This document shows positions 1 through 11,139 of a stretch of DNA of 64,000 nt, in pieces. Position 1 is the first letter of the stretch. Each line of letters opens with the position of its first letter. The position numbers and the translations under genes were made by a program. Under the pieces are notes generated by a model. That model made no database searches and was not told the DNA's origin. It saw nothing but the letters and a program-made list of their open reading frames with translations. Where the stretch lies: positions 124,001 to 188,000 of the forward strand of contig JAVXUO010002416.1 of the NCBI GenBank assembly GCA_033065855.1, written 5' to 3'. Source of the DNA: Escallonia rubra (Eukaryota > Streptophyta > Magnoliopsida > Escalloniales > Escalloniaceae).

Positions 1-24
1 AAAAAAAGCTATGTCAAACAGAGC

Positions 25-540
25 CTTAAGAGTGTGTTTGGATGTGGAATTTTGAAATATTGGGTAATTTCAAATTCCTTCATTTTGAAATCACTTCATT
101 TACAAATCCCATTATTACAAAATATTCTGTTTGGAAATTTTCTATTATTCTGAGAATTCTTACTAAATATTTGTAAATTCTTTGTTTGGATGAGTATAAA
201 TGCATTCAAGACTTTCCTTAAAAAAAACTAAAAATAAATAAATAGGCCGTTAAAAGTGTGGGGAGCAGATATCCTAGAAAGTAGTGGGGAACAGATATCG
301 TAGAAAGTAGGCATATATTACGTAGTGATTTTAAAATTTGACAAATAACTAGTCCACCAATCCACACTAGTTATTTGAACTGTGGATTTGGAGGCCCCAA
401 ATTCCCAGTTCAATTCCCTTCGAGAATTTCGCAAATTCTCTTTCAGACTTTCCAACACAAGAGATTATGGTCAAAGAATTTCTAAATACCCCTTAAAGGG
501 AAATCCTCAGTTAAATCTCATATCCAAACACACTCTAAAG
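25..540. mobile_element. Non-autonomous TIR DNA element (MITE-like)
   Basis: The two ends are inverted copies of each other. The left end carries AGAGTGTGTTTGGAT at about 29-43, and the same 15 bases occur in reverse complement near 523-537, with further imperfect pairing inward. The interior is AT-rich and encodes nothing convincing. A terminus of this GTGTTTGG type is common in hAT- and PIF/Harbinger-derived plant MITEs. The flanking bases are too unclear to give a target-site duplication, so the superfamily is open. The first 24 bases of the window are flank. Confidence 0.6.
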
Positions 541-1345
541 GAACTATACGTCTTTGTCGGTGGCAGCTATTTACGATAGATATGGTTTAGGTTTCCACCC
601 CTGCCAGGGATTGAGGGGTTGAGGGAGGGGAGAGCTACCCCGCATTGTGTTTCCCATGCTTAAGCGGCCTTTGATGGACCAAAAGAAAGGAGAAAATATA
701 ACCCAGCTTTTGATTCTATGAGCAATAAGAGTATTGAGGTAATTATTAATTAGACAGAATGTAAACTACTATCGTCCAAAAAAAAGGAAAATGAGAACCT
801 GAAATGTGATATACCCCGTGGCTTTGATGGATATGTTGCATATGATGTAGTAGTGAAAATGAAAGTGATGTTCTTGTGGACGACGAATACTAGCATCCCC
901 AAACATATGGCTAGTGTTGCTAGTCCCTTTTTCTCCAGAATCAACTGCAGAATGAAGGAAACATTAGTCATACTTAATGATTCGAAGACATAGTTGTTTG
1001 ACCAAAATTAAAATGTAGACTAGTCTTCAATTACAATCCCCTCTAGCCCCTCTATATATTTGGGAAGTGATATATTGATTTAAAGATTGAACTAGTCAAC
1101 TCCAGGCCTACAGTTTTCACTTTTCATGTTAGAGATGATAGAGTAGATTGGCTGGAGTTTGAAGTGGGTATTTTATTTCCCATATATCTTGTTTCACAAG
1201 ATTGAATCATGAAATTGAAGACACCAATACCAAAAATATACCTTGAAATGTGAAACTTCTATCTGTCAAGCCCCAACTCTATATGGACAATTTGATTGAC
1301 GGCATCAATGATAAGAATGTGCTTCAAGTTGAGTAATGGGATGAA
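541..1345. other. Spacer without recognisable gene
   Basis: AT-rich spacer with short open frames only, many stops in all frames and no recognisable domain. Nothing else is seen here. Confidence 0.5.
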
Positions 1346-1800
1346 GTGGGCTTTTGGCTCGACTTGTATTGCAGCGAGGAGCCTTTAAGTGTGCGATTAG
1401 CAAATGTTTCCAGGTTGATTGTGTTGAGCAGATTGATGCCCCCTTTTCATGACAGGGAGTTGGAAGGGGTACAAGGCTTGTTGGGAAACTTGTGTGGCTT
1501 GGAACCTTCGGTGATCGTTCGAGGATGCCTTGAGTTGGTAGGAAAGCAGGTATGGGCCACTATAAGTTCCCTTGTTCCGCAGGTTGTGAGGAAAGGGACC
1601 ATGTTGCTCTCCCTCAGAAGAGTTTAGGCAGAAGGGTGGGCTGCCGCGTAAGGCGGCTTACTTTGCCATAATGGCAGCTCAAGGGGTTCTCTTGGCTTGT
1701 GAAGCTCTCAGAAGGAGGCGGCAGACTATAGTCAGTAGGTGAGCTAATGTCTTTCGGGTCACCAATGCAGGTACCTGTTCGTGTCCAATGGCAGAGTGGG
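1346..1800 (+). pseudogene. Possible LINE reverse-transcriptase-region remnant
   Basis: The translation at 1346-1627 contains GFWLDLYCSEEPLSVRL followed by a frame with HDRELEGVQGLL. This resembles the motif (W..D.WC...PL..RFP.L followed by W...E...L) found between the reverse transcriptase and the zinc-binding domain of plant LINE polyproteins. It is short, the frame is lost after 1627, and there is no RT core. The family is inferred from pattern only. It could also be chance similarity. Confidence 0.35.
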
Positions 1801-1860
1801 CTAGTGAATTTGTAAAACTGTTCATACTAGATCATAGCATGATGGCAGTTGGGCAAGGAT

Positions 1861-1934
1861 GCCTCCATGGTCTAGTGGTTCAGGACATCTCTCTCTCAAG
1901 GAGGCAGCGGGGATTCAACTTCCCTTGGCTGGTA
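1861..1934 (+). pseudogene. trnE: Plastid-derived trnE copy (nuclear plastid DNA)
   Basis: These 74 bases follow the chloroplast tRNA-Glu(UUC) gene almost throughout: GTCTAGTGGTTCAGGACATC in the D-arm region, the CAAGGAGGCAGCGGGGATTC stretch and the T-arm. Differences are visible in the acceptor stem (CCTCC against plastid CCCCC, with the 3' strand altered), in the T-loop, and at the anticodon, which reads CTC instead of TTC. The acceptor stem no longer pairs well, so this is best read as a dead copy. It continues into a plastid-like spacer and the start of trnY downstream, in the plastid gene order. Confidence 0.8.
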
Positions 1935-2039
1935 GGGTACTACGAAAGGAAGTTGATCATATCATGGATTACCACTAAGCCTAAAATGGATTCTTCCTGG
2001 GTCGATGCCCGAGCGGTTAATGGGGACGGACTGTAAATT
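1935..2039 (+). pseudogene. trnY: Plastid trnE-trnY spacer and truncated trnY copy
   Basis: The spacer AAGTTGATCATATCATGG and what follows match the plastid trnE-trnY intergenic region. From 1999 the sequence reads as the 5' half of plastid tRNA-Tyr(GUA), through GAGCGGTTAATGGGGACGG and the anticodon region CTGTAAATTT. Similarity stops near 2039, so the variable arm, T-arm and acceptor 3' strand are missing. Together with the trnE copy this is one nuclear insertion of plastid DNA of about 180 bp. Confidence 0.78.
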
Positions 2040-2439
2040 TGTGTAGCGTGCGTTTGTGTGCATGGTTTCGCGTGCCCCCTTCTTTGTGTTTCTTCAGTGA
2101 TACTTGTTCTACTCATCAGGAAAATAAAAAAACTAATGAGAAAGTCAGATGAAGAACCTTTAAACCCCTTCTCCTTTGCTTTCCCTGCATTCTGTAACTC
2201 CAATGTAGCCAGAAAATTGATGGTACACTGTCACAATTGGTATAAACTTTTCCTCAAAACAGGCTTATTATGTGTTTTGACTCCCAGTTGATAAAGAACT
2301 TATGGAACCCATGGGCAGTATTAACTTCAACTCATTAAATCTGCAAATTCTAACTGTCTCATTGAATGGCCAAGGATTTATTACACCTCCATGATGTCAA
2401 GTTAAAAGGCATCAGTGCCTCACAAATCTGTAGGACTTG

Positions 2440-2630
2440 CTAGTTTATTCTCGGATTATTTTTGCCGGTTATCTGGGACGATATGAATAATCCGTCGTAT
2501 AGTGATAATTAATAGTTGTTTTATATATTTTTGTGACAATTCTGCTAATACTTCCAGCAATAAATTTTAGCAATCAATATTATTGTAGTTAACTTCCTGT
2601 AACTTGGATAGCAGTCGAAGTTTTTTAACA
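2440..2630. mobile_element. MITE, GCTACC-terminus family, decayed copy
   Basis: The interior (GTGATAATTAATAGTTG, then GCTAATACTTCCAGCAATAA) aligns with the elements at 4455-4685 and 16841-17075. The right end, GGATAGCAGTCGAAGTTTTT, is the same terminus in diverged form. The left terminus is poorly preserved. It has no coding capacity. Confidence 0.5.
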
Positions 2631-2639
2631 TTCATGTCC

Positions 2640-3321
2640 TTGAAGTACCACAATACCCCTTTTATGTTTTTTGGTACATAGCACAATACCATTTTTTAAC
2701 AGAAAAGTGCTATAACTAGAACTCGTCATATAGGTTATTTATTTTTAGTTTTTTTAAGTTCCTTTTTTTGGACTCAATTGGATTTTTTTTCTTTGAACAA
2801 AATGCATTTTATTAAATTTGCATGAAATGCATTTTATTAAAATTGCATAATAAACCAAATTCAAACTATGAAACGGGGACCTTTCTTGAACTAAAGTCAC
2901 TTTTTTTTTGGTAGTTAGAACAGGGTCTATAGAATTAGCCAAAAGGGTTCGTATATGGCTTCACCATTCTTTAACCTTTTATTTTTATTTTTTTCCCTTT
3001 AGTTTACCCACCTTTGACTAAGCCAAAAAATCACCTTCTTCTATTTTTAGGCTAGTTTTGCATGCAAAGTCAGATTACCAATTCATACGAGAATTAGATA
3101 CTTTTAGATCTGAAGAGTCATGTAGTCAATTTTCGTTGTAAAACAGGTAGTGAAGGATTTAGCAAATCCAAAAATTAGGGATTACAACGCCTCTGATCTA
3201 CTACAAAGTATCGTTAAATGTGTTTTATCAATAAAAGAATTGTCATTATAGATTTTCACAATAGCGACATAACTTTTTAACGACAATCTTTTATCATTTA
3301 CCAGACAATTCTTGTTTGTCA

Positions 3322-3365
<44 letters not shown>

Positions 3366-4450
3366 TTTTTTAATTTTCAGGGAAAAAAGAGAGACCACAA
3401 GATCGTAAGCCCCGTTCAGTTAGTCCAAGAAGGACCACGTGAATAACTGTGGGTTCGGCCAATTTCACTTCGACGGGAGTCCAAAGGCTCCACACACGTC
3501 TCAGCCCACCGCACAAGTGCGAGATGGACTCCAAACGCTCGAAGCTTAACCTGTTTCCAGGCCTGCATCTCTGCAGATCAGGGCCCGGGGACTTTCCTGG
3601 GCCCAAACACCCTCCAAGAAGGATGTGGCAGCCCATCCACGTTGTCCTGTGGCCTAGTGCAAGCTAATGACCTCAAAACTTCTTATGTACCATTACACTT
3701 TCTTTAGCTACCCGGTGTGGGACGGAAACCAAACTAGCCATTTTGCAGAGCGAGAACGAACGCAAGGGTGTGTACCTATATACACGAGTTTTAGTAGCGA
3801 AAGGGAAAACGTGAAAGCACGAGCACGCTCTACGACAACAGCGCTCTTTCCCTCCGAGGATTTGGTTAGTCAACTCGATACGAACAGTGCCCCGAAAGTA
3901 GTTATATAGGTTGGTTTTAAATGTTATACCTTCTTACTACACCTCCTCATTCTAGCTATTATTCCAACGACTGTACCTTCGTTGTTTTGTGGAATTGCCC
4001 AAAATAATTTCAGGTGATCTGTCGAAGAAGGCTCAGCCGGTGAAACATCTTGTCCAATGAATGAGGAGCCGTAGGAACTTTTAGCAGAAAATCATGGGAA
4101 GAGACTCCTTATCTTAGCACTACTAATGTTGTCAAGAGTGGAGGTGACAAATTGCCTCCTAAAGTTAGGCCAATGTCAAAGGATATTTTTGGCAGCGCAG
4201 ATCCCAATTAAAGGATGCAATTCATTGTTGGTCCACTTATTGAAGGGGTTAGCTCTTGTAGAGTTTTACGTTGTAAAGATATGAATACAAACACAACCTG
4301 GTATTCTTGATGTTGATGTGGCTTTTGTCTAAGATAATATCGATGGTTGTGTCGCCTAATACTGTATTGCTACATTACTTTGGCAATGTAAGTTTAACTT
4401 TTCACGGACCAAACCCATACTAACGGTATAAAGATTTTGGTTACAACGGA
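2640..4450. other. Spacer without gene; includes a TA microsatellite
   Basis: The first part is AT-rich. A (TA)n microsatellite lies at about 3326-3361. From 3370 to 3910 the base composition rises sharply in GC, with self-complementary stretches such as CAGGGCCCGGGGAC, but the overlapping short frames on both strands show no known domain. This GC-rich block may be part of a mobile element. Nothing else is seen. Confidence 0.45.
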
Positions 4451-4454
4451 CAAA

Positions 4455-4685
4455 CTTTAGTTGCTACCCTGGTTGTAGGAATCTTCCTACAACCCCTTAT
4501 ATAGTGACAATTAATAGTCGCTAAATATTTTTAGTGACTTTTCTGTTAACACTTTCAGCGATAACTTTTAACACCATTTTTTAGCGTCACTAAATAAAAG
4601 TCACTATAAACATTTAACAACCATTAATTGTCTCTACACGGGAGGTAGGAGAAAGATTCTTTCAACCTGGGTAGCAGCCAAATTT
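4455..4685. mobile_element. MITE, GCTACC-terminus family, best-preserved copy
   Basis: The termini are inverted repeats of about 35-40 bp with a few mismatches: GTTGCTACCCTGGTTG on the left, and GGCTGCTACCCAGGTTG read from the right on the other strand. Both continue into GAATCTT-CCTAC. The interior carries repeated AGTGAC and GTCACT words that can fold back on themselves (GTCACTAAATAAAAGTCAC). About 230 bp, no coding capacity. Related copies lie at 2440-2630 and 16841-17075. Confidence 0.7.
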
Positions 4686-5158
4686 TTTCCAAACAATTAT
4701 GAACGACGACATCTTTCAAGTCTTATGTCTTGGTCATGGGGATTGTTCTGTAACCTAAGAAAACAACATGCTTGCTATCACTAGCCACATGATTTATGCG
4801 ATTTGATCCAGCAATCAAGCCAAAATGGCCCCATTTAGCCACGAAAGTATATCACTTTCAAGGGTCCGCATGACACCAACAGCATATCTGAGTTGCTCGT
4901 AGTATTACCCCCATATTAATGAACTCCAACAACTATCACCTTTATACTGTTACATTAAGTTCTCATTGCACAACAACGTGGCTGTGATAGATTAGATGAT
5001 GAAAAGATTAATATTTGAGTTCCGAGTAGATATTTAAATTCTACTATTGTCGCTAAAGATATCGTAAGGTTTCGTTGATATCAACTATAATTGGAGTACG
5101 TAAAAACTACACGACATAGTACAATCACAAAGAAACTGAAAATTACAGGGTTTAAAAA

Positions 5159-5460
5159 CTAGCAATGTGAGGCTATATTGGGGACAACACTGTAAACGTC
5201 AAAGAAACCCTGTACTGTGTGTTTTTTTTTTGATGATATGAAAATTATCGATAAAAAATATGGGGTAGATCGTTTATATCTAATGGCAGGCATTACAAAA
5301 GAGGGTGTCTCCTCCATCCAAACTAGATAATTTAACAAGTAATTAGCATATCTAGCTAACATATATGCTACCTTGTTTCCATTTCATCTAACCAAAGAAT
5401 TCTTGACAATTATGAAAGAATCACAAGCTCTCTTTGCGTCTTCAATAATTCTCTCAATAC
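5159..5460 (-). pseudogene. LINE RNase H-like domain remnant with 3' end
   Basis: On the minus strand the translation reads IERIIEDAKRACDSF, then NKVAYMLARYANYLL, then VWMEETPSFV. These are the conserved tail of the RVT_3-type RNase H domain found at the C-terminus of plant LINE polyproteins (N.VAH.LA..A, W.E..P.FV). One in-frame stop lies before the NK-VAY segment. A poly(A)-like tract, seen as T-run at 5221-5231 on the plus strand, marks the likely 3' end of the element. A SINE sits immediately upstream and has probably split the fragment. Confidence 0.65.
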
Positions 5461-5488
5461 TTGATAGGTCAATTATCCACGTTCTTCA

Positions 5489-5706
5489 CCACCAAGCGCG
5501 TAGGTCAGCTGGCAAGGAGGCTGTCATAACTTAACCAGATGCCTCGGGTTCGAGCCCTGGGAATGCAGCTGCGTTAAAACTTGGTAGGGAGAGCTTCTGC
5601 TGCCCATGTGGTCCTACCCAGCTCGAACCCGGATTAATCGGCTCCCAACGTGGTGTCCGGATACCGGGTGGTCTAACAAAAAAATATATATATATATATA
5701 TATATA
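5489..5706 (+). mobile_element. tRNA-derived SINE with target-site duplication
   Basis: The 5' part has RNA polymerase III promoter boxes: an A-box-like TAGGTCAGCTGG near 5501 and a clear B box GGTTCGAGCCC at 5547-5557. The body ends in an A-run that passes into (TA)n. It is bounded by a near-perfect 15-bp direct repeat, TATCCACGTTCTTCA at 5474-5488 and TATCCATGTTCTTCA at 5707-5721, which is the target-site duplication. The single mismatch suggests a fairly recent insertion. It landed in or next to a LINE RNase H remnant. Confidence 0.8.
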
Positions 5707-5721
5707 TATCCATGTTCTTCA

Positions 5722-7430
5722 AAGCTGGTATAACAAATGAGGGGATTTGGATCCCCTGTTGTAACTATGGTTATGGCAGAGGATTCAAATCCCAAATGAG
5801 GAATTTCTTTCAATGATTACATCCCTAAATTCAAATTCTGCACCCAAGCGATTGCCTCCCAGACCGTCACTGCTTCAACTTGCTCGAGGGTCCAAACAAC
5901 CTGTGATTTTCTTGAATGTGCCAGCAAAAAAACATGCTTTGTAAACCTGGGTAACTCCTAAAGTAGATAGATGGGGAAAATCGTACTACATGCATTCCAT
6001 ATTTGTCAAAGAAATAAATGAAATCAGAATTGCACGTAGCTAAAAAAGGGGGCATATTTATTCTACACTGACATATATTTATATATCATGTGAAAACCCA
6101 TCTAATCTAACAACTGATTTTTTGTGACAAGATTCCTTTTAACTCGGCATATGAGTACGAAATATAAAAGCTTGTGATTTGATATTTTACTAATATTTAG
6201 CTACAACGAAAACGTCTTTGGTTCAACGGCAATCGTGCTTCTTTTCCTTATTTCATGCGTGAGTTTGAGCTCTCACATAGACGTCGGGCGAGGCTAACGA
6301 TTGTTTTCAAAAAGATTTGTCGATATGTTGATCGGTGTAATACGCCATACCAGAAAATATTTATGTACATGAATATTAAGGTGAATATAGTAACAAAATA
6401 TAACGACAAACAATCAAATTCCAAATTCCAGTTTTACTGTGACGAAACATTTGATTTTTAATTTCAAAGTATGACAAAAGACTCTACGAGTTTAACTATC
6501 AGCCATTGAAATACAAGTAAATCTTCAATGGCACGAGACTAGCACGTGGAACCACTCTCATGCTTTGGGACCATGAGTGCGCAAGCAAGAACCATGAAAA
6601 TACCGATCTATTCATGGGTAAAATGAGCATCGTGTGTTTGTGTTTTGTGTTCTGTATTCATAATACTATATATAAAAATAAGTTCTTCAAATATATAATC
6701 TGAAGAGGAGTCAGCTCTTCACACGTTCGCATGGTCTAACCCTCTAACCCTAACTAAATGATTTGAGCACCTTAGAGATGTTAACTCGCTGCCTATACAA
6801 CACGAGAAGATCTTCTATGGGACAAGACCAATGTCTTGAAACAGCATAAAACGTTAGATAGAGTGGTTGATGTGATAGATTTCGTGCCTAAAAGGAGCAA
6901 GGTATTACTGTAAAATATATTCACACTTCACGATCCATCGGATCATTGGACCGAAACCGTCCAAGATATCGATGAACTTCTATTAAATGGTTTCACGGGA
7001 TTCAACCAATTGTTTTGATCGTGAAATCTCATTGAGAAATAAGAATCCGCTTTATAAAAGGATTCTCTCAGATTGTCTTGCTTTTCAATGAATGAGGCCA
7101 GTCTTTAGGGGGGGTCACTTTCACTCTTTGCCTACCTTACTGATTACCTAGCTCTCATCACCATGCCCAGTTTGTGCACAATTTGGATGAACAAAGTGGC
7201 AAACCCATACTATGCCAAGTACGGATCGAGATACTTAAGTAAGGGTATTCTATTGCTAAACATAAAATCCTTTCATTTGCTTTCCTTATTGAGAATAACT
7301 ACATTAAATCAAACTTGGTAGCTGCAATTCACAGTTTCTGAACATATTTGACAAATGAGGCCTCTACACTTGAGGCACGAAGGACGATGATTCATTCATC
7401 AGATAATAAGCCCAACAAGCTGCATATCAA
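5722..7430. other. Spacer without recognisable gene
   Basis: AT-rich spacer with short frames only and no domain, RNA gene or clear repeat boundary recognised. Confidence 0.5.
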
Positions 7431-7740
7431 ATGGGGTCTCTCTCTCCAACTCCAAGTCTTGAAAGCGCTAGTAATAGTAAGTTTTCCTCCGGTAACACGC
7501 GTTATAATGATGAAGATTACTATTTTGATGAATGACTTGGTCAAAATTATGTGTCTGTGCTGGGAGTGGCAGATCCCATTACAAATGGCATTGATGGGGG
7601 GTGAATGTCACAGGATACTGGGGCACCTTTTGTGAACTTCAAAGGGACAAATGTGGTAACCCGAGTCACTTTCTCGAAAAAGCAGCAGATGCCGTCAGAT
7701 CCTCGAGACTCGTGCTGATGAGATGATACTAGTCACTAGA
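7431..7740 (+). pseudogene. Decayed coding fragment, family not recognised
   Basis: A single reading frame starting at ATG 7431 gives protein-like text interrupted by stops: MGSLSPTPSLESASNSKFSS, then YNDEDYYFDE and a TGA, then LGQNYVSVLGVADPITNGID and another TGA, then APFVNFKGTNVVTRVTFSKK. Keeping the same frame across two TGA codons with sensible amino acid composition is typical of a dead exon. The fragment is Ser/Asn-rich with an acidic Tyr cluster. I cannot assign it to a family. No intact parent copy is in the window. Confidence 0.4.
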
Positions 7741-8148
7741 AATGCAGATTGATTCCATGGGGCTTTCCCTTGGGGGAGGGCGGGGGGGTACTTTTGTCAA
7801 TTGACAGACAAAGTATTGTAAGGTCCTTTCTGTTATTTTCAGGTAAACTGAGGGTCTTATAGGTACTGGTTGTCTTAGAAGCCCAAGATTCGTGGACGGC
7901 AATCGGCATTGGGATTTGGGACAGAGAGAGAGAAGGGGGTGGGGGGAATTCGTCGCCGTGTAAGTGTTTGTACGGATAATCTAGGGATCCAACTGTTTCA
8001 GGTGAGGCAAATTTACGCTTTGGACCTCAAAATTTATGTGGGTTAATTTTAGTCGACGGTTTTTATTTAATACACACGACTGCTACTAATTATAATATTA
8101 TATAGTAATTACACTCTGTACTTTATAGTTTGTTCTAGCTCCACATAA

Positions 8149-8426
8149 TGATCCCTCCTGTTAAAAAACTGTCAAAAGAAATTGGGACGTCATAACGATC
8201 ATATCTCTTTCTTGGGTTGTCCCAAAAAATTGATCACTTTTCACATTAACAAATATTCTACAAGTCTTTTTTTGTGTTTATCTTTTTTTAAGCTCATCCC
8301 ACTTTCTCTTTCCTGACCTACTTTCTTCTCCCCCTCTTCTCTTGGAGTATAATGGAAAACTCATAAAATATAACTAATATCCTAAATAAGCGTGCAACGA
8401 TCAAATATTTTTGGAAGGAATGAGTA
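8149..8426. mobile_element. Stowaway-type MITE, diverged copy
   Basis: The interior shares long stretches with the better copy at 42810-43119: GATCATAT, GTCCCAAAAAATTGATCA, a pyrimidine-rich middle, then AAAACTCATAAAATATAACT and AATAAGCGTGCAA. The right end GGAAGGAATGAGTA is a diverged form of the GGGACGGAGGGAGTA terminus of Stowaway elements. The left end (GATCCCTCCTGTTA) is less well kept. Confidence 0.6.
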
Positions 8427-9300
8427 CTATTTATTATGATCTCCTAAAATTATGGCCTTGAAGAAATATGTCTTCACTTCAACACCACCCGTCGATGCCA
8501 AAGCATAATGTCGAACCACGCCACAATTGCCACCATTATACCATTGGTCATCACCACCACTGTTGAACCCCTCACTGCAAACATTAAACCAACTCTTGTC
8601 TATCACACACACCCATGTGCGCACACACACGCATGCAGACACACGTACACAAACCATAGATCTGTACTATCGATCGTTGTCCTTACGCTACCAATGTCGC
8701 CTGCAGCCGTTTCTATCACCGCGGTCATATGACACACACATACTCATATAAACCACAGATATGTACCACTCGCTGTTTGTCCCACCACCAAACCCATTTC
8801 ATTTCCCACTGGCCATTATCGAACCATTGCTTCGTCACACATACACACGCGCGCGCGTGTGACTGAGCACCATTAGCGACCACCCTAATCGCTCTTCGCC
8901 TATCCAAACCCCATCCCACCACCAAACCTATTCAATTTCCCACCGGCCACCTCCAAACCATGTTATCACGAGCGCGTGCAGCGCGATATGTGAACAAGGA
9001 TTTGGGCTCTCTTGCACCCCATTCGATCAAATCTAGGCTCTCTTGCCCTTTTTTTTTCGTTGTGACAGTGGTTGTAGTTCAATTTGTAGGGTGGTTTTAG
9101 GCAATTTTGCGATTATGGTAGTCACTGATGTGTGTGTGTGTGTGTGTTTTTTTTATAGTGCAGTGGTTTGACGATGGGCGGTGGAAAGTGAATTAGGGTG
9201 GTGGCCGGTGGTGGTTGCTGGTAGTTTGCATATATAATGCGAAGATAAATTCTAGAAAAATGTTTTAATGATTTCATCAATTTACCATATATTTATCAAT
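8427..9300. other. CA/CCA-rich low-complexity spacer
   Basis: The stretch is rich in CACACA, ACCACC and their complements (for example 8610-8660, 8840-8862 with alternating CG, and TG repeats near 9130-9147). Short frames overlap on both strands but are products of the low complexity. Similar ACC/GGT-rich blocks occur near 11640-11940 and 40000-40560. No gene is seen. Confidence 0.5.
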
Positions 9301-9433
9301 ATTATTTTTGGTCGAAGTCCTTCTATTTCACTAAAGCTCAAACTATTTACATAGACACACAAACAAAAACTATACAATGTTGTATACAATCTCTACATAT
9401 TCAAGACCTAGGCATTCTGCCTAAGAACTCATG

Positions 9434-9960
9434 TTAGGAAACTCTGAGCATCAATCCAAGCTTGGCATCGATCTCTATTTTGGACTGTGAAAAGAGGTTT
9501 CTTCTAGCTGTATAGGCTCTGCATTTCACCCATTGTTGGATGACATGAAGACAGCCTTGGACATTTGCACCTCTATATTCAAAGATTCTTGCATTTCTTT
9601 CTTGCCGAATACCATATATAGTAACCGCCACAGAGAGCTTACCAACTTTGATTTTCAAGCTCTTCCCTTTGAATTTCCTGCTAACATCTTGAAAGAATTG
9701 AGACCAGAATACTAAGGGTATATCTACCTGTGATTTCCTTAAAATCATTCTCCAGATATCATTGGCATATGAGCACTGCATGAACAAATGATCAATATAT
9801 ACTCAGACTGATTCCAGCAGAAAACACACAAATCTTCTCATATTACAATCCAGACTCTCAGTTTGGTTTTAGTTCTCAGGTCACCCTCGCATAATAACCA
9901 CAGGATCACAGCGCATTTAGAAATATGTCCCCGTAAACCATACAATTTTCGATTTCCTCT
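9434..9960 (-). pseudogene. LINE zinc-binding (zf-RVT) region remnant
   Basis: On the minus strand the open stretch 9434-9787 gives LFMQCSYANDIWRMI-type sequence (here MFMQCSYANDIW), then FWSQFFQDVSRKFKGKSLK, then QGCLHVIQQWVKCRAY. The Cys/His-containing start and the IW and IY.IR..RN motifs are the zf-RVT region that follows reverse transcriptase in plant LINEs. Further coding-like text with a frameshift (VFCWNQSEYI) continues to about 9960. It is a dead fragment related to the one at 14553-15240. Confidence 0.7.
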
Positions 9961-10720
9961 TGATTAAAATTAAAGCCCAAAACTGGGGCAGAAATGCAAC
10001 TGGTGTGGGGGGTGGTGATGCAGCAGTACACACATCATGTGCTCACAGTGGTAATGCGGCAATTCCGGTCATGACAAGGACCGTAGAGGGTCACATCAGG
10101 CGGACTTCGGCACAATGGGGTGACAGTGATAATACGAAAGTGTTTAGCAAATGAAATCAATGTATATTGGACTATCATTTGTTTGCATTGTCAAAATGAG
10201 CCTACTTGCAATTTTGCAGTCATAATCATATCAAACAAATAATTAGTGTCTAACCACAAGAACTCTGTCTTGTCTATGGTGTTCTGAGACATGGTTATGC
10301 TTGATCAAAGGTATATAGGTACACACCCTTTCTTTAGTAGTACTTTTCTCTAACTCCAAAAAGGAAAAGTAAACACTACATCACCAAAAGAAATCTGTAA
10401 AAAACTACCAAGAAATTACCTTTAAGTGAAGAAGTAAAAGAATTTTCACTGTCACTATAGTATAATATGATCAGAGTCGAAATATGATGGGTAATAGTTC
10501 TGTACTTAAGGTCGATTTTCTAATCTGTCTTAGCCTCCCCCCCAACCGAAAAAAAAAATAAAAAAAATTTCAACTTTGATCAGTGTAACATGTGTCGAGA
10601 GTCATATAGTGTTGTAGCAACACCATATTTCGGTGCGGTATTTTTTTCTCTCTCTTAGTTTCAACTTTCAATTAAAAAAGGGGATTTTTTTTCTTCTTTT
10701 ACTAATGCTTCCGGCTAGAT
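9961..10720. other. Spacer without recognisable gene
   Basis: Mixed spacer with A/T homopolymer runs and one 64-codon frame that shows no domain. Nothing recognised. Confidence 0.45.
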
Positions 10721-10723
10721 GTG

Positions 10724-11026
10724 TTAGCACGTAGGCGTTACAAAATTAGGTGGTTCCTCCGTCCAATTTACAAAATCAAAACGCACGTGGGCATATCTAG
10801 CTAAAGTATGCACTACAACATTTTCCATGCTTCTAAGAGCTTGTAACTTAAAAGATTTGAATCCACTGCACATTATTCTTCTTGGATCATCAATGATAAT
10901 TCCAACTTCTAAGAGCTTGTAACTTAAAAGATCTAAATCTACTGCATATTTAACTTCTTGAATCATCAACGGTACTTCCAACTTTTGATTGATGTTCTGC
11001 TTCAGACTATTGATTGTTGCCATCAC
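10724..11026 (-). pseudogene. LINE RNase H-like domain remnant
   Basis: The minus-strand frame ends with LQALRSMENVVVHTLARYAH followed by NWTEEPPNFV. This matches the tail of the RVT_3-type RNase H domain of plant LINEs (R..N.VAH.LAR.A, W.EEPP.FV). Upstream, EVKYAVDLDLLSYKLLEVGI contains two similar blocks (CTTCTAAGAGCTTGTAACTTA occurs near 10830 and again near 10905, partly), so a small internal duplication is present. It is a separate element from the zf-RVT piece at 9434-9960, because the order of the two is wrong for one minus-strand LINE. Confidence 0.6.
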
Positions 11027-11139
11027 GTGAATCTCCTTCTATCTTGCAATCCGCAGTCTGCTTAAAACAATTGGCTTCATATCCGGCGGCTTCCCTCTAT
11101 TTCTCCCTTCATCTTTATAGTTTTGTCTTACCCACAAAA

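Noticed and set aside
1861..1934. Functional nuclear tRNA-Glu gene
   Set aside because: The acceptor stem no longer pairs well, and the flanks continue as plastid spacer and truncated trnY, so a plastid-derived dead copy is the better reading.
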